Shown: positions 13,079 through 25,688 of the stretch, piece by piece | Position numbering within the stretch: the first letter of the stretch is position 1 | Layout of the letters: each line of letters opens with the position of its first letter | From: Neodiprion pinetum | Taxonomy: Eukaryota; Arthropoda; Insecta; Hymenoptera; Diprionidae | Direction: 5' to 3' | Assembly (NCBI RefSeq): GCF_021155775.2 | Contig: NC_060234.1 | Coordinates: forward strand, 1,178,001 to 1,242,000 | DNA length: 64,000 bases | The notes under the pieces: generated by a model | The model's database searches: none | Seen by the model: the letters and a program-made list of their open reading frames with translations, nothing else | Told to the model about the DNA's origin: nothing | Made by a program: the position numbers and the translations under genes

Positions 13079-16000
13079 TACACGGTTCTGGTGACACCGT
13101 GTAGAAATCAGTGTCCGAAATGTTTAATTCGTACTTCGGGCAGCCTATCGAACATTTTCGCAATATTTATGCCAGACTTTCAACCTACGATTCGCCTGAA
13201 ACGACAATGGATCCAATAGAATTGAAACTTTTCGATCGCTTTCATCGAATACAGAGCGAATCCGACGAGTTCTACACTTTTCACTTCGGAGCTGTTGTTT
13301 TTCGAGGGGTAAATTTCCGGACTTCTGACAACGGCTACTCGGGAAGTTGAAACAGTTATTCGCCGAGTTTGAGCAACGCGACCGCCTTCCCCGTGAAATC
13401 CCCGTAGCTTTTATGCACGTGTGCATAGCAGGACAATTCACAAGCAGAGAAATGCAATTGCGAGAGTCGAGCGCTGCCGGCGAGTAGGTATTGTTTCCGC
13501 TAGATTTTTCTCCCTCATTCTTCTTCCTTCCACTTCTTCCACCGCAGCTTCGTTCCTTGGCTTCGTTCGTTCCGAGTGTACGTGCGGTTTGTTCCACGCT
13601 TCCGCTTCTTTCCTCTTCTACAGCACAATGCAGCGCGGTGGGAGTAATGATCGGTAAACTTGTGCCTGCATCGTGTAACGCTTCAAAGTCTGAGCTAATT
13701 GCAAGTGAAAAAGAAACGTCTCACCGAAATCGTGACATTTTTTTCGTTAACCGTGGTTATTTTTATACCCGTATAATGGATGTAGGATGCAGGACACATC
13801 GATGTTATAACAGAAGTCATCGCAACGTTCAAAACACATATTATCTATAGAATAGTAACCAAACCCGTTATTTATTACTTATAAAGTGTGTTTTTGCTTG
13901 ATAGCTGATATGCAGGGTGCTTATTCGGAAAAAAATGGAAAACGTTGTCACCAAGACGTGATGGACGTTCTCGTTATTAACGTTGTCAGCGGCGGGTTAT
14001 TATTTTTTAATAAAAGTTATTTGAATGCAAAACTGAAGTTTGTTCAGTTGTTATTTACAATAAATGTTTGAGAAAATAGGTAATTTTTCTTAAAATCCGA
14101 AATATCGTTCTAGTTTCTACAAAAACAAACTTTATCTGATAAAACTGTTTTTTCATATATCAGTTACGTAGAAGAAATCAAAATTTGAACCCCGAAACTC
14201 TTTAATTTTCTTGTAACTTTTTGCAATCGGACGCCAGTCGTGTGTACAGAGATGAGGATTGAGGAGGATACATGTCGGGGCGCAGGGACTGTTGTTGACC
14301 ATTCCGGAGTTATCTGTACGCTTTTGAGCCTTGTATCCACATCGAGCGTGGCCAAACATGCGGGGTATAAACCGAGAAGTACGAGGCGAGAAGAGAAGGT
14401 TTCCCTCCAATTTGTCCGTAGAAAATAATAATCAAGCAGGGAGAAAAAATGCAAACGCACCCTATACTCAAAGTGCCGCAATGCGAAAGGCTCATCTGCG
14501 AAGGTATCGAGCAACGCGTTGTACGATACAAATAAGCGTGGGTGAAAAACGCTTAGACCCAGCAATTTCCAACTTCCATTTCTGAATACGCGTGTCCGTG
14601 GCTGTTGTTTATTTACGAACCATCGGAGCGACGGCATTTGAAAACCTGACTTCTGACCGAGGAGAGATAACGCGCGCGACGTCGCGTCCGTGTGGATCCG
14701 TGATGCGTGTGCTTCGCACACCGATGCAGAAGCACAATTTAGATAAACGTATACGGTTATACGTACACCGTTTCCCAGAAATGCGGGGAAAATGTAAGAC
14801 GAAAACAAAAAGTTATGAGAGCTAAAGTAGACCGGGTGACATGGAATACGCTAAAACGTTTCACCGTTTTAGTCGAACGACGTTCTTGGAAGGAATTTAT
14901 ACCTCACGAGAGTTTGAACACCCGTTTCTAGCCGGAAAAATTACGGCTCAACAATTGTTCTTTTTTTTTTCCTTCTTGGTCCGAAAAAACAAGAATTCCC
15001 AAATATCGCTCTCGAGTCTTGCCAAACGAGAGGAAAACGTGAGGAGGAGGAGAAAGTAAAGCGGTTCGTACGGAGGATCGCTCGACCGGATCGTTAGCGT
15101 AAAAACCAGAATATCCAGCCTGCGTTTGTGCTCCTGATTCGACAGGCGAGATGCCAGGGTCCGCCCTCGCTGAAACCTGATTTACGAACGATGCCCCAAC
15201 CTGATTCAGAGCCGGGAACGAGGGGGAGATAGCCTGCCCCATTAACAATATATCTATATACGCGTCGCATGAATATTCCGTCATGGCCTCCGGCACGATG
15301 CAGGCGCAAAGAGTTAGCGGCTTCGTTTCCATTTCTCACTCTCCGATTCTCGTTTCCTCAAATATTTATCACGTGCGGAATTGCAGAATTTTTAAGCAGC
15401 GGAATTGCGGAATTATTGCAGATTATTTGATGGATTATACCTGGTCAGAGTTTTGTGATGCCAACGTTTTGTTAAAAATCAATATTTAGCTTATTCCATT
15501 GATTCAAGACCAGATAATACCTTACATTAACTAAATCCTTCTTATTTTTTTCATTTCGGATGATCCAGTCCAGAAATATCTTGCTCGCCGCAAGACGCCT
15601 TTTGTTAAAGGTGCTTCCGGAGATCGGCTACAGCAGATTTAAAAATCATTATTTTTACAAATAAAAAATATCCGAACGAAGTTCAACGCTACTCCAATAT
15701 GTATATAAATTTTTATGCAAATAAATTGAAATGTCTCTTCGCGAAAGATCCTCGGCGAATCGTTTTTTTCGGCCTTCCGACTAGGTATAATCCCTTAAGA
15801 AAAGTCATAACGATGATCTGGTGTTTTGCTGTAATGCGGGGATTCGATTATTTTTACACACATCGTATTGTCATATACAGAAATAGTGGCTTCCGTAACT
15901 GCGGTCAATCATACATTCAACTTTCTTACGACTCTATTCTCTTTCCTTTATTGTATTTATTCTTATGAACTGTGTTAATTTCACTAAGCTCGATACCAAC

Positions 16001-16554
16001 GTTTGCGGCGTTGCTGAGAATCTAAAAAACACTGGCTATAAATTCCTGCACAGCTCTTATGCAACGGTTACTTACACAGTAGGAAAGTCGCGCCGCAACG
16101 ATACAAAATTTTCAATAATTCAATTCACGGCATTCATTTTTCCCTTCATCGAAATGTAGAAAAATTTCATTTTTTCTTCTTTCATAACGAATTGGACATT
16201 TAGTACGCACGCGTGGTTAGTTTCACTGTACGATTTGATGCAGAGAAAAAATAAGTGATCGAAACACAAACGGTTCTGTGATGTAATTATTATGCACGCA
16301 ACGATCGGAGGAACGAATTTACGGCTGCGGCGAGATCTCGACGTGTAATAACTTTGCTCATATAGCAGGGATCGGTTCTCGTTCTAGGCTGCAACGAGTC
16401 AAACGTATACTCAATGCTGAGGCGTAGTTTTACCAACCCATAATGCCTGCAAGCATGGGATTGAAGGAAATCGACGCGGTTTCGATACGCTTCGCGTTGC
16501 GCACCCGATTTATGAATTCCGAATTGAAACTGAATTATAGCGATGGCCGTTACC

Positions 16555-16970
16555 GGAGCTAAAAAGAATCGATGCGTTGATCAATCGAGTCCAAAAAATA
16601 ATCGAACACGGCCCGATTGAACCGATAAAAATTAATCGATTAATCGTGGATTTCATTACGTAGTCTTGACAGAGGTAAAGTTTTTTGATGATTTATAGTT
16701 TCGTTCAAAGTATTTTTAAATTTCAGGTGAAAATATTCATCCATCTTTCACTTGTTGCACCAAACAGGAACTTAATAACTAAGACAATGATAATGATTGA
16801 TACTTTAATCACATAAATTAATATTGTATTACGTCGTTCATGGTGGTAAAAAACAAAAACCGGCTGTGAGAAAAAATAATCGAGTCGGTCGATTGATCGA
16901 GTTTGTGAAATAATATATGATGCTCGATTAATCGGGAAAAAATAATCGATTTAATAGAAAATCCGTTGTT
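16555..16970. repeat. ATCGATTAATCG-rich repeat cluster
   Basis: Two similar stretches (16560-16655 and 16868-16960) are filled with AAAAAATAATCGA, TCGATTAATCG and AATCGATTAA motifs, separated by about 200 bp of ordinary A/T-rich sequence. They look like diverged copies of a simple repeat family. Confidence 0.6.
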
Positions 16971-18097
16971 TTTGGTCATTCTCGAAGTATACAGATTCGT
17001 TTGCTACCTCGCTAGCAGAGCGCTGCATAAGTTGAGGAAAAGTATACCCAGTTAACAATGTAAATTATGTATCCAAGTAAACATTTTACTCGGCATGCAG
17101 ACTATCGGTTTCGCGTTGTTATTGAAATTTTAATATCGATAGCTCGTCACCTCGATCTTGCAAAGACATGTATCGGTTGTACAGTCCGAACGAAAACGTG
17201 TCCGAACAAATAAAATTGTTAAACAAATTGTTGATTTTAATTCCAATGCCGGAACCGTAAAGTTACAAACAACTAAACTATATGTCTATATTTGAACTGG
17301 GGTTTTCAGGTTTTCGATTTCGAGGTTGAGGAAAGATTCCTGCTAATGAATTTCACGAAACTCAAGTTAGATTTAAGTCTTCAAAGGTCCGATTAGACGG
17401 TATATTGTTATTGATGAACAATTTGTGAACGAGTGGACTGTGCGCCCGACGTGTCCTTAACATCGCATGTAATTGCAACTTGGGTGCAACGCGCAGTCAA
17501 ACAAGCAACTCAGAGCAAAGTTGGACTCGTGAACCTTCGGCGTACTGAGTCACAAGAGCCCCGTGCCCTCCGCCCCAACTTTTACTTGCATTATTATGCT
17601 GTGTGTACAGCGCTTTTAACTAAGAAAACATATAATACGCACACACGTAGTTATAACCACGCTGCGTGGTCATTTGTTGCTTGCCTATGTCCGGCAGTTG
17701 CTGTCCGCACAACGCGTCTCGCGGCCTTAACTTACGCGGCGTGTGTTCACCTACACTTCCGCACGACCAACGACACACTTGCGGTGTTTTTACTCCGACC
17801 TAATTATAATGCCCGCCTCCTTAATAACCATACAAAACAACGCTACCGCGAGGCTTCGTACCTACCTCATTTTCCTGTACTTGCTTTACTGCGCCGTACG
17901 CGTAAAGCGCTCTTTCCGATAACGAAACTGGCTCAACGAGCTGCGACATATCGCGCGGCTCAACGGAAAGGCTACCCTCGAAACGAGCTCCGAAAACACG
18001 TTTTTGATTTCCCAGCATCGAATCTCCGACTGAGATTCGAAACTCCCGCCACTTTCCGGAGTGCACATTAGCAAAGCAGGGATACGGCAGTGGCGCG

Positions 18098-18121
18098 TGA
18101 CGTCACTGGCGGATGACGTGG
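18098..18121. promoter_or_regulatory. Pair of CRE-like sites
   Basis: A full TGACGTCA palindrome (18098-18105) is followed 16 bp on by TGACGTGG (18114-18121). These are bZIP (CREB/ATF) consensus sites. No gene start nearby is established. Confidence 0.3.
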
Positions 18122-19798
18122 GGAAATGGTCGCAAGTGCAGGTTTCTTCAATGTCGGTAAGCAACGGGACGCTGAAAAGATAATTACGAGTTGGACGGCG
18201 ATATTAGAAATGAGTGGCCACGATAATTCCTCGGTTGAGCTGCGTTTGATCAGTTCTCTGAGAGCTCGTCCGCGGCTACGTCATCGACCTCAAATGATAG
18301 CGGGATAACCAGTCCCATATGTTGCGACGCGTGTCTCCCGATAAGCCGTAATAGTAATCGCACCGCTAAACGTAACCGTGCAGCCAAAGCGAAGAGAATT
18401 GAGAAAATCGACAGAGACAGAGAGCCAGGGCGAGCTTACGGTCCGATCCATTGGCAGTCTTATCCCGAGCCGAGTATTCCTTATCCTGACGCACTTTTTA
18501 CAGAATTTATAAAAAGAAAATGAAATCAAACGTTACAAATGGCGAGGAGCCGCTCAGTGAAGGAAGCAAACCGTGGTGAGAAAGTCTGACGCTTTCCCGC
18601 CATGCGGCCACCGGAAGCGGTTGGCTACGTCCGTTGGCATAACGTCACTCTGCAAAACCGATCCCGAGGGAAAGATCGGCGATTTCGATTATCGAGAATC
18701 GTTGCTTTGAGTGTCAAGTAAGGGCTGCGAATGCATAATTGAATGTCGTGTAATTGTCAGACCGGACCTTTTATTTCCTTGGGATTGTTTCAGCGAGTGG
18801 CTTTCAGCCGTGCTAATGTCCTGTGCAACGGCTTCGAACTACCGAGAAACAAACCAACGTGTTCTCAAGACTCCTGCCCTGACCGCACGATCTGCGAAAC
18901 GTTAACTTCCTTTGGTTGAATATATTTATATACCATGTTCCTCGACCTTCGAGCGCACTCGTTGTGCGGAATCCGCCTCACCTCGAAGCTACTTTACACT
19001 TCATTGTCCTCGCGTTGTTCACGTGTGCTATACAAGTTTCGCCAAGGATCCAATTGGTTTCCAATCCAAACATCTCGATGTCCTGCCGTGATTTATTCAA
19101 TGGGATGCAAAAGTACTCCCGGCTCCAATCGCCTGATTGTTTTCCTCGCTTCTGTACCCGAGGTATGCACCACCAGCAATCCGGTCGTCGATAAATTTAA
19201 TGCCCCGTGTGATTGAAGTTCGCGATCTACATTGGCAGTTCGATATCCGTTTACCATTTGCCGATTGGCGAACATGTCCGGCACGCTAAAGTCCGTGTCC
19301 CTGTTGAGTTTCTCGAAGAATCTGTCGCGAATGTAATACCAGAGTCACGGTTCTATTCAAAGTACTCGCGATAAAACTCTGTGCGATTCAAAACTCCCGG
19401 GGCGACCGACGCAGTTCGTAAAGTTGCCGCCAGACGGCGTAACTCTCTAAACTCTCTCGCTGAAGAAACGAGCTTTGAAATACTCGCTATCTTCGGGGCA
19501 ATTATCTCGGCGGAAAAACTAAACACACAAAACTGGTAACGACGCAAGATGAAAACGCATGCGGAAGGTGAAAAGGCATCGGGAGCGCGGAAAAAATTGC
19601 GATGCACGTAGAGTCTCGGGAAGGGGGGGTCGGAGTTACTCGTTATCGAGCAACGGGTGAGTTTATCAGTTCTGATACCGGGAGGAGAGCATCGTATATA
19701 CATCCCCAGCGGTTGTGCGACGTGCCGCAGTGCGGGCCGAGCCGGCGTGCATAAAAGGCGAGTTGCGGAACGGTGTGAAATTATCTGATCGGACTCAC

Positions 19799-19856
19799 CT
19801 GGCTGATTGTGAGCCGGAGCCGGATGCTGGAATTGTTCGCCCTCCTGCTTGGCCAT
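19799..19856 (-). CDS. Candidate first coding exon of a minus-strand gene
   Basis: ATG (first base 19856) opens MAKQEGEQFQHPAPAHNQP plus one base, ending at a consensus donor CAG-CCAG|GTGAGT (phase 1). The frame is also open upstream. The surrounding 19.7-20.3 kb is GC-rich compared with its neighbours, as expected for a promoter/first-exon region. The protein is not recognised and no following exon with matching phase was confirmed within the window, so any further exons would lie at lower coordinates, possibly outside the window. Confidence 0.35.
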
Positions 19857-20541
19857 CGGCTGCCTCGAGTTTGCGGCCTTCGCTGACCGGAACAATAAAA
19901 AACGTGCACAAAAATCTCCCGCCTCGACCTTTCGCCGAAGAATATTATCCGTTCGTAATTTACGATTTATATTGTGTATATATATAAGAGAACTCGCGGG
20001 TGTCGTACGCGATCCGCGACCCAGAGCTGCGCTGATGCTATAGAGTCCGACTTGCGAGGCAACGCCGCGGTCAAGCCGTGGCTGAAAGCCTCGCTGCGGC
20101 GAGGTGCGGGGCGAGAAAAGCGGCGCGGCCTGGCCGCTGGCTCTCTGGTGGGAGTCGCGGCTTTCGCCTTTAACCGAGGGAAAAACGTACGCTGTTATCG
20201 GCCCCGGGCCCCCTCCAGGTCGCGTCGGTCAACCCGGGCCGCCTCTCTTCTTCGACCGGCTACTCACAACTTCTTCTTCTCCTTACTATTACCAGGGTCC
20301 ATCACCCCTTGTATTTTCGAGCCTCGATAAGGCCGCGATGTACTGTAAAAAAAAAAAATGCGGTATAGACTTTTATACAGTATTTTTCGTTGTCAATCTA
20401 ACACTACCACACGTTCGAGTTCTAAATTGACCACAAATATCGGTCCATAGTCTCCGTTTTGATAACCGTTCAAAAACCGCTCTCGGGATATTTTTTTCTC
20501 CACTCTGTCAATCGTCGATTTGACCCAATAATCGTTTCAAC

Positions 20542-20575
<34 letters not shown>

Positions 20576-21169
20576 TCATCCAGGTATTTAACGGTATACT
20601 GGAACAGAACACGGTCGGTGTAGTTATCAGCCACGTTGATTAATATCTCGCAATTGGAAGAAAACGCCGCTAAAATTTTTAAAATGGACCCAACGTTCAA
20701 GAGAGTGATCTTGTTTTTTTCATACAACGTTTCTGTCGTCGCTAAATTGGCCAATTTTGGTCTTTATTTTATTTTATTTCTCGGTTTGTTTAGTATTATT
20801 TTTTTTCTTCATCTAATGTTGAGGATTATTATTCCACAAGCATAATCTCTGTCGGACTTTATTTCACATACATGTATGTTACACATACCGTAAGTAATAA
20901 ACTATACTGCTGAATGTGAAATAAAAATCATATTATTATCTGCTATAAATTGTGGGAGCTTATGTTATGTATTCTTTTTCTTCGTCTGTTTAAAACATAT
21001 TAAGCCGGATACACTACATACTGACTATATTTCGTAATGACGAATACATGTGTGAGTGACATGACTACTATACTTGAGAATGTATAACACGAACTCCCGT
21101 AACGCTCGTCTGTAATTTCTTCTCGTTACGAGACGAGGAACGCGTTTGTAGCTATGTCGGTACCATGTA

Positions 21170-21280
21170 CTTATTATTATTATTATTATATAAAAAGCAT
21201 CTAGACGCAAATATCTCATCTTACTATTATTATTATCAGTATTATTAGTATTATTATTATTGTTGTTGTTGTTGTTGCTT
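21170..21280. repeat. TAT/TTG trinucleotide microsatellite
   Basis: Runs of TATTAT, ATTATT and GTTGTT with a 22-bp non-repetitive island (ATCTAGACGCAAATATCTCA then TC) at 21199-21220. Confidence 0.8.
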
Positions 21281-21554
21281 TTATTATTTTAACAGCAAAT
21301 TAAATTACGTTCAGAATTGACATCCGCGAACCCGATTCTTCTTATGACAAAAATTCGAACGCCAAAAAAAATTTTCCTAAATTCTTTCATGATGTTCCAT
21401 TACGAAAGAAATGAAATTTTTTAATCAAACAATCACCGTACGATTGTAATTTTTTATTGAAATAAATCTACCCTGCAGTATTAAAGTTGTGTGTAATTAT
21501 TCACGATCCGCTCCCCCGTTGTTATTGAAATTTTTCTATCGTTGTGCCTCGAAA

Positions 21555-21909
21555 TTAGTGAGTCAATATCTTGAAACAAGATTGGAAAATTAGTTGGCAC
21601 AACTTCCTGTTTAAAGTATCGAACTCCTCTCGCGTACCTGGAGTATATATCATCTTTCTGAAAACACGTTCAGCCCCAGCGTGCGCGTATCCTTGACCCG
21701 CGCGTCTCTCGGGAGCAAAACACAAGTGCCGGAAGTTTAATATTCTCGATCCATAGCAATAACAGACCGGCAAAGAGTGACTGCATCAGTCCGGTGCAAA
21801 GCCCAGCAACGCCTGATGCCTGAACGTGTAATTCATCTCCTTCTGCGTCGACCAGGAACGCCGCGGCTCTCGTTAGTTGGGTAATAATTCTTGCTACAAA
21901 TCGTTTCAC
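21555..21909 (-). pseudogene. Possible gustatory receptor relic
   Basis: Two overlapping minus-strand frames read in order like the exon 2-4 part of a Gr: a hydrophobic helix ending GLLLLWIENIKLPALVFCSR, then in another frame AERVFRKMIYTPGTREEFDT and LNRKLCQLIFQ. The spacing resembles the intact gene's ACSR...ASRTAVIIYEIPL...Q order, but residue identity is low and the TYhhhhhQ motif is absent. A 22-bp sequence downstream is shared with the 3' flank of the intact gene, which is the best support. It could also be chance. Confidence 0.22.
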
Positions 21910-22975
21910 ATCGCAAACCTACAGGTGTATACATATTCGTCGATACACACTGGTGGTAAGTAAGCGTGCGTCGCGATTCTCGATTATCAAGGAAATTTAA
22001 TGGTACGGGAAATGCGATGCGGTCGATCGTTAATAACCATAAAATGAAACTGCGTACAATTTCTTCGGAGGTTTACCAGAGTTTTTTTTACCTCGCAATT
22101 TGAACTGATCCCACTGCCCGGCTTGCGGTAAAAATAATTCGTGAAAGCGCCACCAGTCGGGAAGAAATTGGCGCTAATGTTTGAACCGCTGGATGTGAGA
22201 CCGTGGTTTGAACCAACTTGTTGCGCTATCTGGCGGAGCTTTGGACAACTGTGATACTGAGGTTGGCTGGGTTGCCGATGATTCGGCGCTGTTCTGAAGG
22301 TATAACAATGGGATGTTACTACAAGGGAATTTTGAACTAAACACTGTCACAAGTATTCAGTTATCGCAAGATAAAGGTCAAAGCAACTCTATTTGTTAGA
22401 ATCAAAAGAGATGCAAGATCTACTGAGGACGAAAAAATACATCAATAGTTGTGGAATCAAGTCATAACATTATGTATTATAAAGCTACTTTAAACATGAC
22501 TATAATTTCAAGCTTAGTTGACTACTTGAAAATTTGTTGAAATACCTGAATTACGAAGAGATAATTTTGAATACACAATGCTTAGGTAAAAAAGCGTATA
22601 GTTTCACTTACTTGCCTTTAACCTTTGAGCTTGCTAAGCGCCGTAAGTTGTACTGAAATAAAAATATAAGTGCTCAATAAGGAGAAAATGAAGAATAAAC
22701 ATGTAAGTTATTCGTGATTGTGAAATTCAATTGAGATTCACTTTAATATGTCTAGTCCTTTAGGTAAAAACATGAATTAGAAATGTACAAAATTATTCAT
22801 AGTGTTTCGTTTAGTTGATAAAATTGCGCTTGACCTTCGATAGAAATCCTCCGCTTTTTCTATGATTGTCGCAGTGTTTTAGATTTCGATGGTTTGGTCC
22901 TGACGTTTCGGTTGATATGTTCGGGTATTCTTCGGTTGATGGTTTTTTTCCATACCTCATACCTCATCTCAAAAG

Positions 22976-23128
22976 GAGAAAAAACAATCAAACGGAGAAT
23001 ACCCAACACAAAATGCTGAACGTTTCGAAGACTATCCGTTCACAGATGATAGCCTGTTGGAAGGTGATGTTGAAAAAGACCCAGATTGGACCAAAACCGC
23101 TCTGTTTAGTCGGACTAGGAAAATCATG
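22976..23128 (+). CDS. Candidate exon of an unrecognised plus-strand gene
   Basis: A 51-codon open stretch bounded by a pyrimidine-rich acceptor (TTTTTTTCCATACCTCAT...CAAAAG) and a GTAAGC donor. It encodes an acidic, protein-like segment: NGEYPTQNAERFEDYPFTDD, SLLEGDVEKDPDW, TKTALFSRTRKIM. I do not recognise the family. No adjacent exon could be joined: the next good acceptor (TTCTTTCTTGGCAG at 23294) leads to a stop in phase 0. It may be a fragment of a repeated or decayed gene. Confidence 0.35.
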
Positions 23129-23333
23129 GTAAGCCTTTCGTTACTCCCAAATATAGTATTCATATCATGGTATACGAAGTTTAAAAAAATCGAATAGTTA
23201 CATGAAATAGATACATTATGAAGAGAAAATATTTCATATAATAATTTCAAAAAAATTACATTGCATGATTGAGGCTCTGCTTCTTTCTTGGCAGCCCCTT
23301 CTACGGGTTTAACTCCGCGGAGTTGATCAAGCA

Positions 23334-23413
23334 GGTGGGCTACAACTTCTTCGTGTTCGGCATTCACCTGAACGTTCAGGTGAATGCCGAACACGAAGAA
23401 GTTGTAGCCCACC
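23334..23413. repeat. Perfect 80-bp palindrome (40-bp arms, no spacer)
   Basis: The two halves around AAC|GTT (centre 23373/23374) are exact reverse complements: GGTGGGCTACAACTTCTTCG onward on one side, mirrored to ...GTTGTAGCCCACC on the other. A third, slightly diverged unit follows at 23417-23454 (GAATGCCGAGCACGAAGAAG, then TTGTGGCCCACCTGCT). Confidence 0.95.
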
Positions 23414-25351
23414 AATTGAATGCCGAGCACGAAGAAGTTGTGGCCCACCTGCTCTTTGTGTTGGAGTTCCATTTGTGCCTCTCGTTCTCTCTGTTTCAAA
23501 AGTTTCGATTTTGAGTCTCGGTCACCTTTAAGACAAAGATCGTGGGACTCCTAAATCAGGATTTATTAATGATAAAAAAAAAAAATATCCAGATACGAAA
23601 TGAAACGTAATGAATCTTACGATATTCTGTCTACTTCGTTGGATTTTCGTCAGATGAAGTAACTGGTTTTTCATCATAATCTCTTTCTTACCCTCATAAA
23701 CTCCAATTTATCATGATTGTACAATGTAAAATAAATTTTGGACAAATGAGAACGGATCGATCGATAGATTAATTTGGCCAAATCATGAAAAAGTTGGTCG
23801 TCCATGGTTGTAAAAAATAGAGTGAATTTTCATTGGAACAAGAAAACGCACCTAATTCATGACTTCCGTAAGTCTGGAGTTTCCGTCGCACCGGTACCAG
23901 CGGTGATCCAATTTCCTCGATACCACTATCTGGAATCAAAAGGGACGAGATACGATCACGTGACATTTGGAGGAGAGTCGATAGGTATAGGCGCACGGTC
24001 ATTAACCAGCGGCGCACCCGTATTGCACAAGACTTGACACGACGAGGCTGGTTTCCGCATCCCCACAGGTACGTACCCTACGTAGATACGAGCATGTGAA
24101 ATGCAATTAAGCAAATGAGTCCGAAGCTCGTCTCCGTCCCAGCACCGCCCTCGTTAGCCTCCGACGAGTTTTACCTCCGTCTGAACTATAACCGCGAGTT
24201 TAATTTCCGCTAAGCACCATCCTCAAAGTACCTGCGGTTTCGCCTATTCGCGAGGAATAATTTGTCTTGTGGATCTCAAAGTAAGGGCACAACAATCGAG
24301 TATACTTGAGAGGTTTTCTCATCTCATTCGGGATCCAACGTATCACGAAAAAATAAGCTGCATCCTAGATGCCTGTATTCGTTATTGTAGCCAGGGTGAT
24401 TGGGATCAATCCGACAACGCAAGGCGGATGACGAGCGACTCTTCTGACGTCGTGTTTCTACGAATTTGCGAAAGACGCGATAGGTGCGAGTCGAAGTTCA
24501 TTGGGACGATTACACCGAATGTTCAAAAGTTGGAACGTTACCGTCTTTCGCTACTTCTATATGCGATAAACGCTTCACGAGATACGTGTAAGTTGGTAAG
24601 ATTTCGAGGGGTTGGAGGCAAAATTTCCGAAAGACTAAAAGGTCGACGGATAGAAATGCCGAAAATCAAATTAACGAAAATTGAAAACGTAGAAAAGACG
24701 TAACTAGGAAAAACTGTGTTGGTAAAAGAATAAAAATTGAGAACGCGAATATGTAGAAATAAATTCATACAGAAATACCTCTTAAGAATAAGCAAGATTA
24801 CGACGGGCAAAATATCGATTTGACATAAGTATGAAATACTGGAAAAGACGAGTGTTCAACTTTCAGAGTCGTACTTTTTGCGGAAATTCACAAATCCGAA
24901 TTTTATCGAAGCGAAACATCCATAATTCGACAAGTCAATGTACCGAATCTCATTGGTACAGAAGGGCCAAAATAACGAAAGCATATTATCTACCAGTTTC
25001 AGTGCCGGTTAATAGATACCGTCGTTGTCTACCAGCACTATACCAGGGACAAGCGCATCCTATCATTCGGAGCTTTGGTCATTCTACATTTTCCGGATCG
25101 AAATTTTACTTCTTGGCAACTTTTATTTTCGACACATTTTTTCGGTTCATTGGATTTTCAAAGTGTTTGCCGTTCTTAATTTCAAATTCATAAATATCAA
25201 TTTTCCACATCTCTTATACATTCTGTGATTTGTTCATTGGGTATACAAACTATCCTGAAAAACCTTTTTCGGATAAATAATCTTTCGGTAAAACAATTGT
25301 TCGACTTAGTGATTCAACTGATATTTCTTTATTTCATAATTCCTCACCGAG

Positions 25352-25519
25352 CAGATCTATCGGAACTACGAAGCGATGAAACGGCATGGTCGAAGGCCTC
25401 TGAACGAATTGCACTTGGACCACCCGTGCTTCGCTCATGTGTTCACCCGCTATGTCACCAACGCAGAGGCGAGCGTTTTATTCTCGAGACCCCGCCGAGT
25501 CTCTCAATCATCTGAATGA
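25352..25519 (+). CDS. Candidate exon of an unrecognised plus-strand gene
   Basis: After an acceptor with branch-like and pyrimidine-rich sequence (CTGATATTTCTTTATTTCAT...CCGAG|CAG) an open frame gives QIYRNYEAMKRHGRRPLNEL, HLDHPCFAHVFTRYVTNAEA and SVLFSRPRRVSQSSE, ending TGA at 25517-25519. The composition looks like real protein, but no family is recognised and no start codon or upstream exon is identified. It could be a terminal exon or a gene fragment. Confidence 0.33.
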   Translation, partial: QIYRNYEAMKRHGRRPLNELHLDHPCFAHVFTRYVTNAEASVLFSRPRRVSQSSE

Positions 25520-25547
25520 CTGATATTATTATCGATTTGTCTTGCAG

Positions 25548-25688
25548 GCGAACAAGACTGCCTCTCCGATCAACGCAATGCGGATCAAGAAAGGGTTTTA
25601 CAAATTTGATGACGAAGCCTTCCACATCTCATTCCAAGTCCAGGAGCAGCTCTTTTTCGTGACCGATGCGACGGATTCTTCGACCTGA
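25548..25688 (+). CDS. Candidate exon of an unrecognised plus-strand gene
   Basis: Directly after GATTTGTCTTGCAG an open frame reads ANKTASPINAMRIKKGFYKF, DDEAFHISFQVQEQLFFVTD, ATDSST and stops at 25686-25688. A strong donor (AAGC|GTGAGTG) follows near 25710, so a different frame with downstream exons is also possible. It lies 225 bp from the 3' end of the oppositely oriented gustatory receptor. The family is not recognised. Confidence 0.28.
   Translation, partial: ANKTASPINAMRIKKGFYKFDDEAFHISFQVQEQLFFVTDATDSST

Larger units (their letters stand above)
13081..19798. other. Region without a confirmed gene
   Basis: Beyond the repeat cluster at 16.6-17.0 kb and the CRE pair at 18.1 kb I see no supportable gene. 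The longest frames (14164-14808 minus, 17433-18071 plus) show no motif or splice support. A minus-strand stretch at 15060-15240 has protein-like composition but only a weak acceptor. Confidence 0.55.

Noticed and set aside
14164..14808. 214-codon minus-strand frame
   Set aside because: No recognisable motif; another minus-strand frame over part of it looks equally plausible, so it is probably chance.
15060..15240. Protein-like minus-strand stretch (AISPSFPALNQVGASFVNQV...)
   Set aside because: The acceptor is weak, the phase does not fit the candidate exon at 19.8 kb in this frame, and no family match is known.
17433..18071. 212-codon plus-strand frame
   Set aside because: No domain, signal peptide or splice context; composition follows a locally GC-rich stretch and nothing supports translation.
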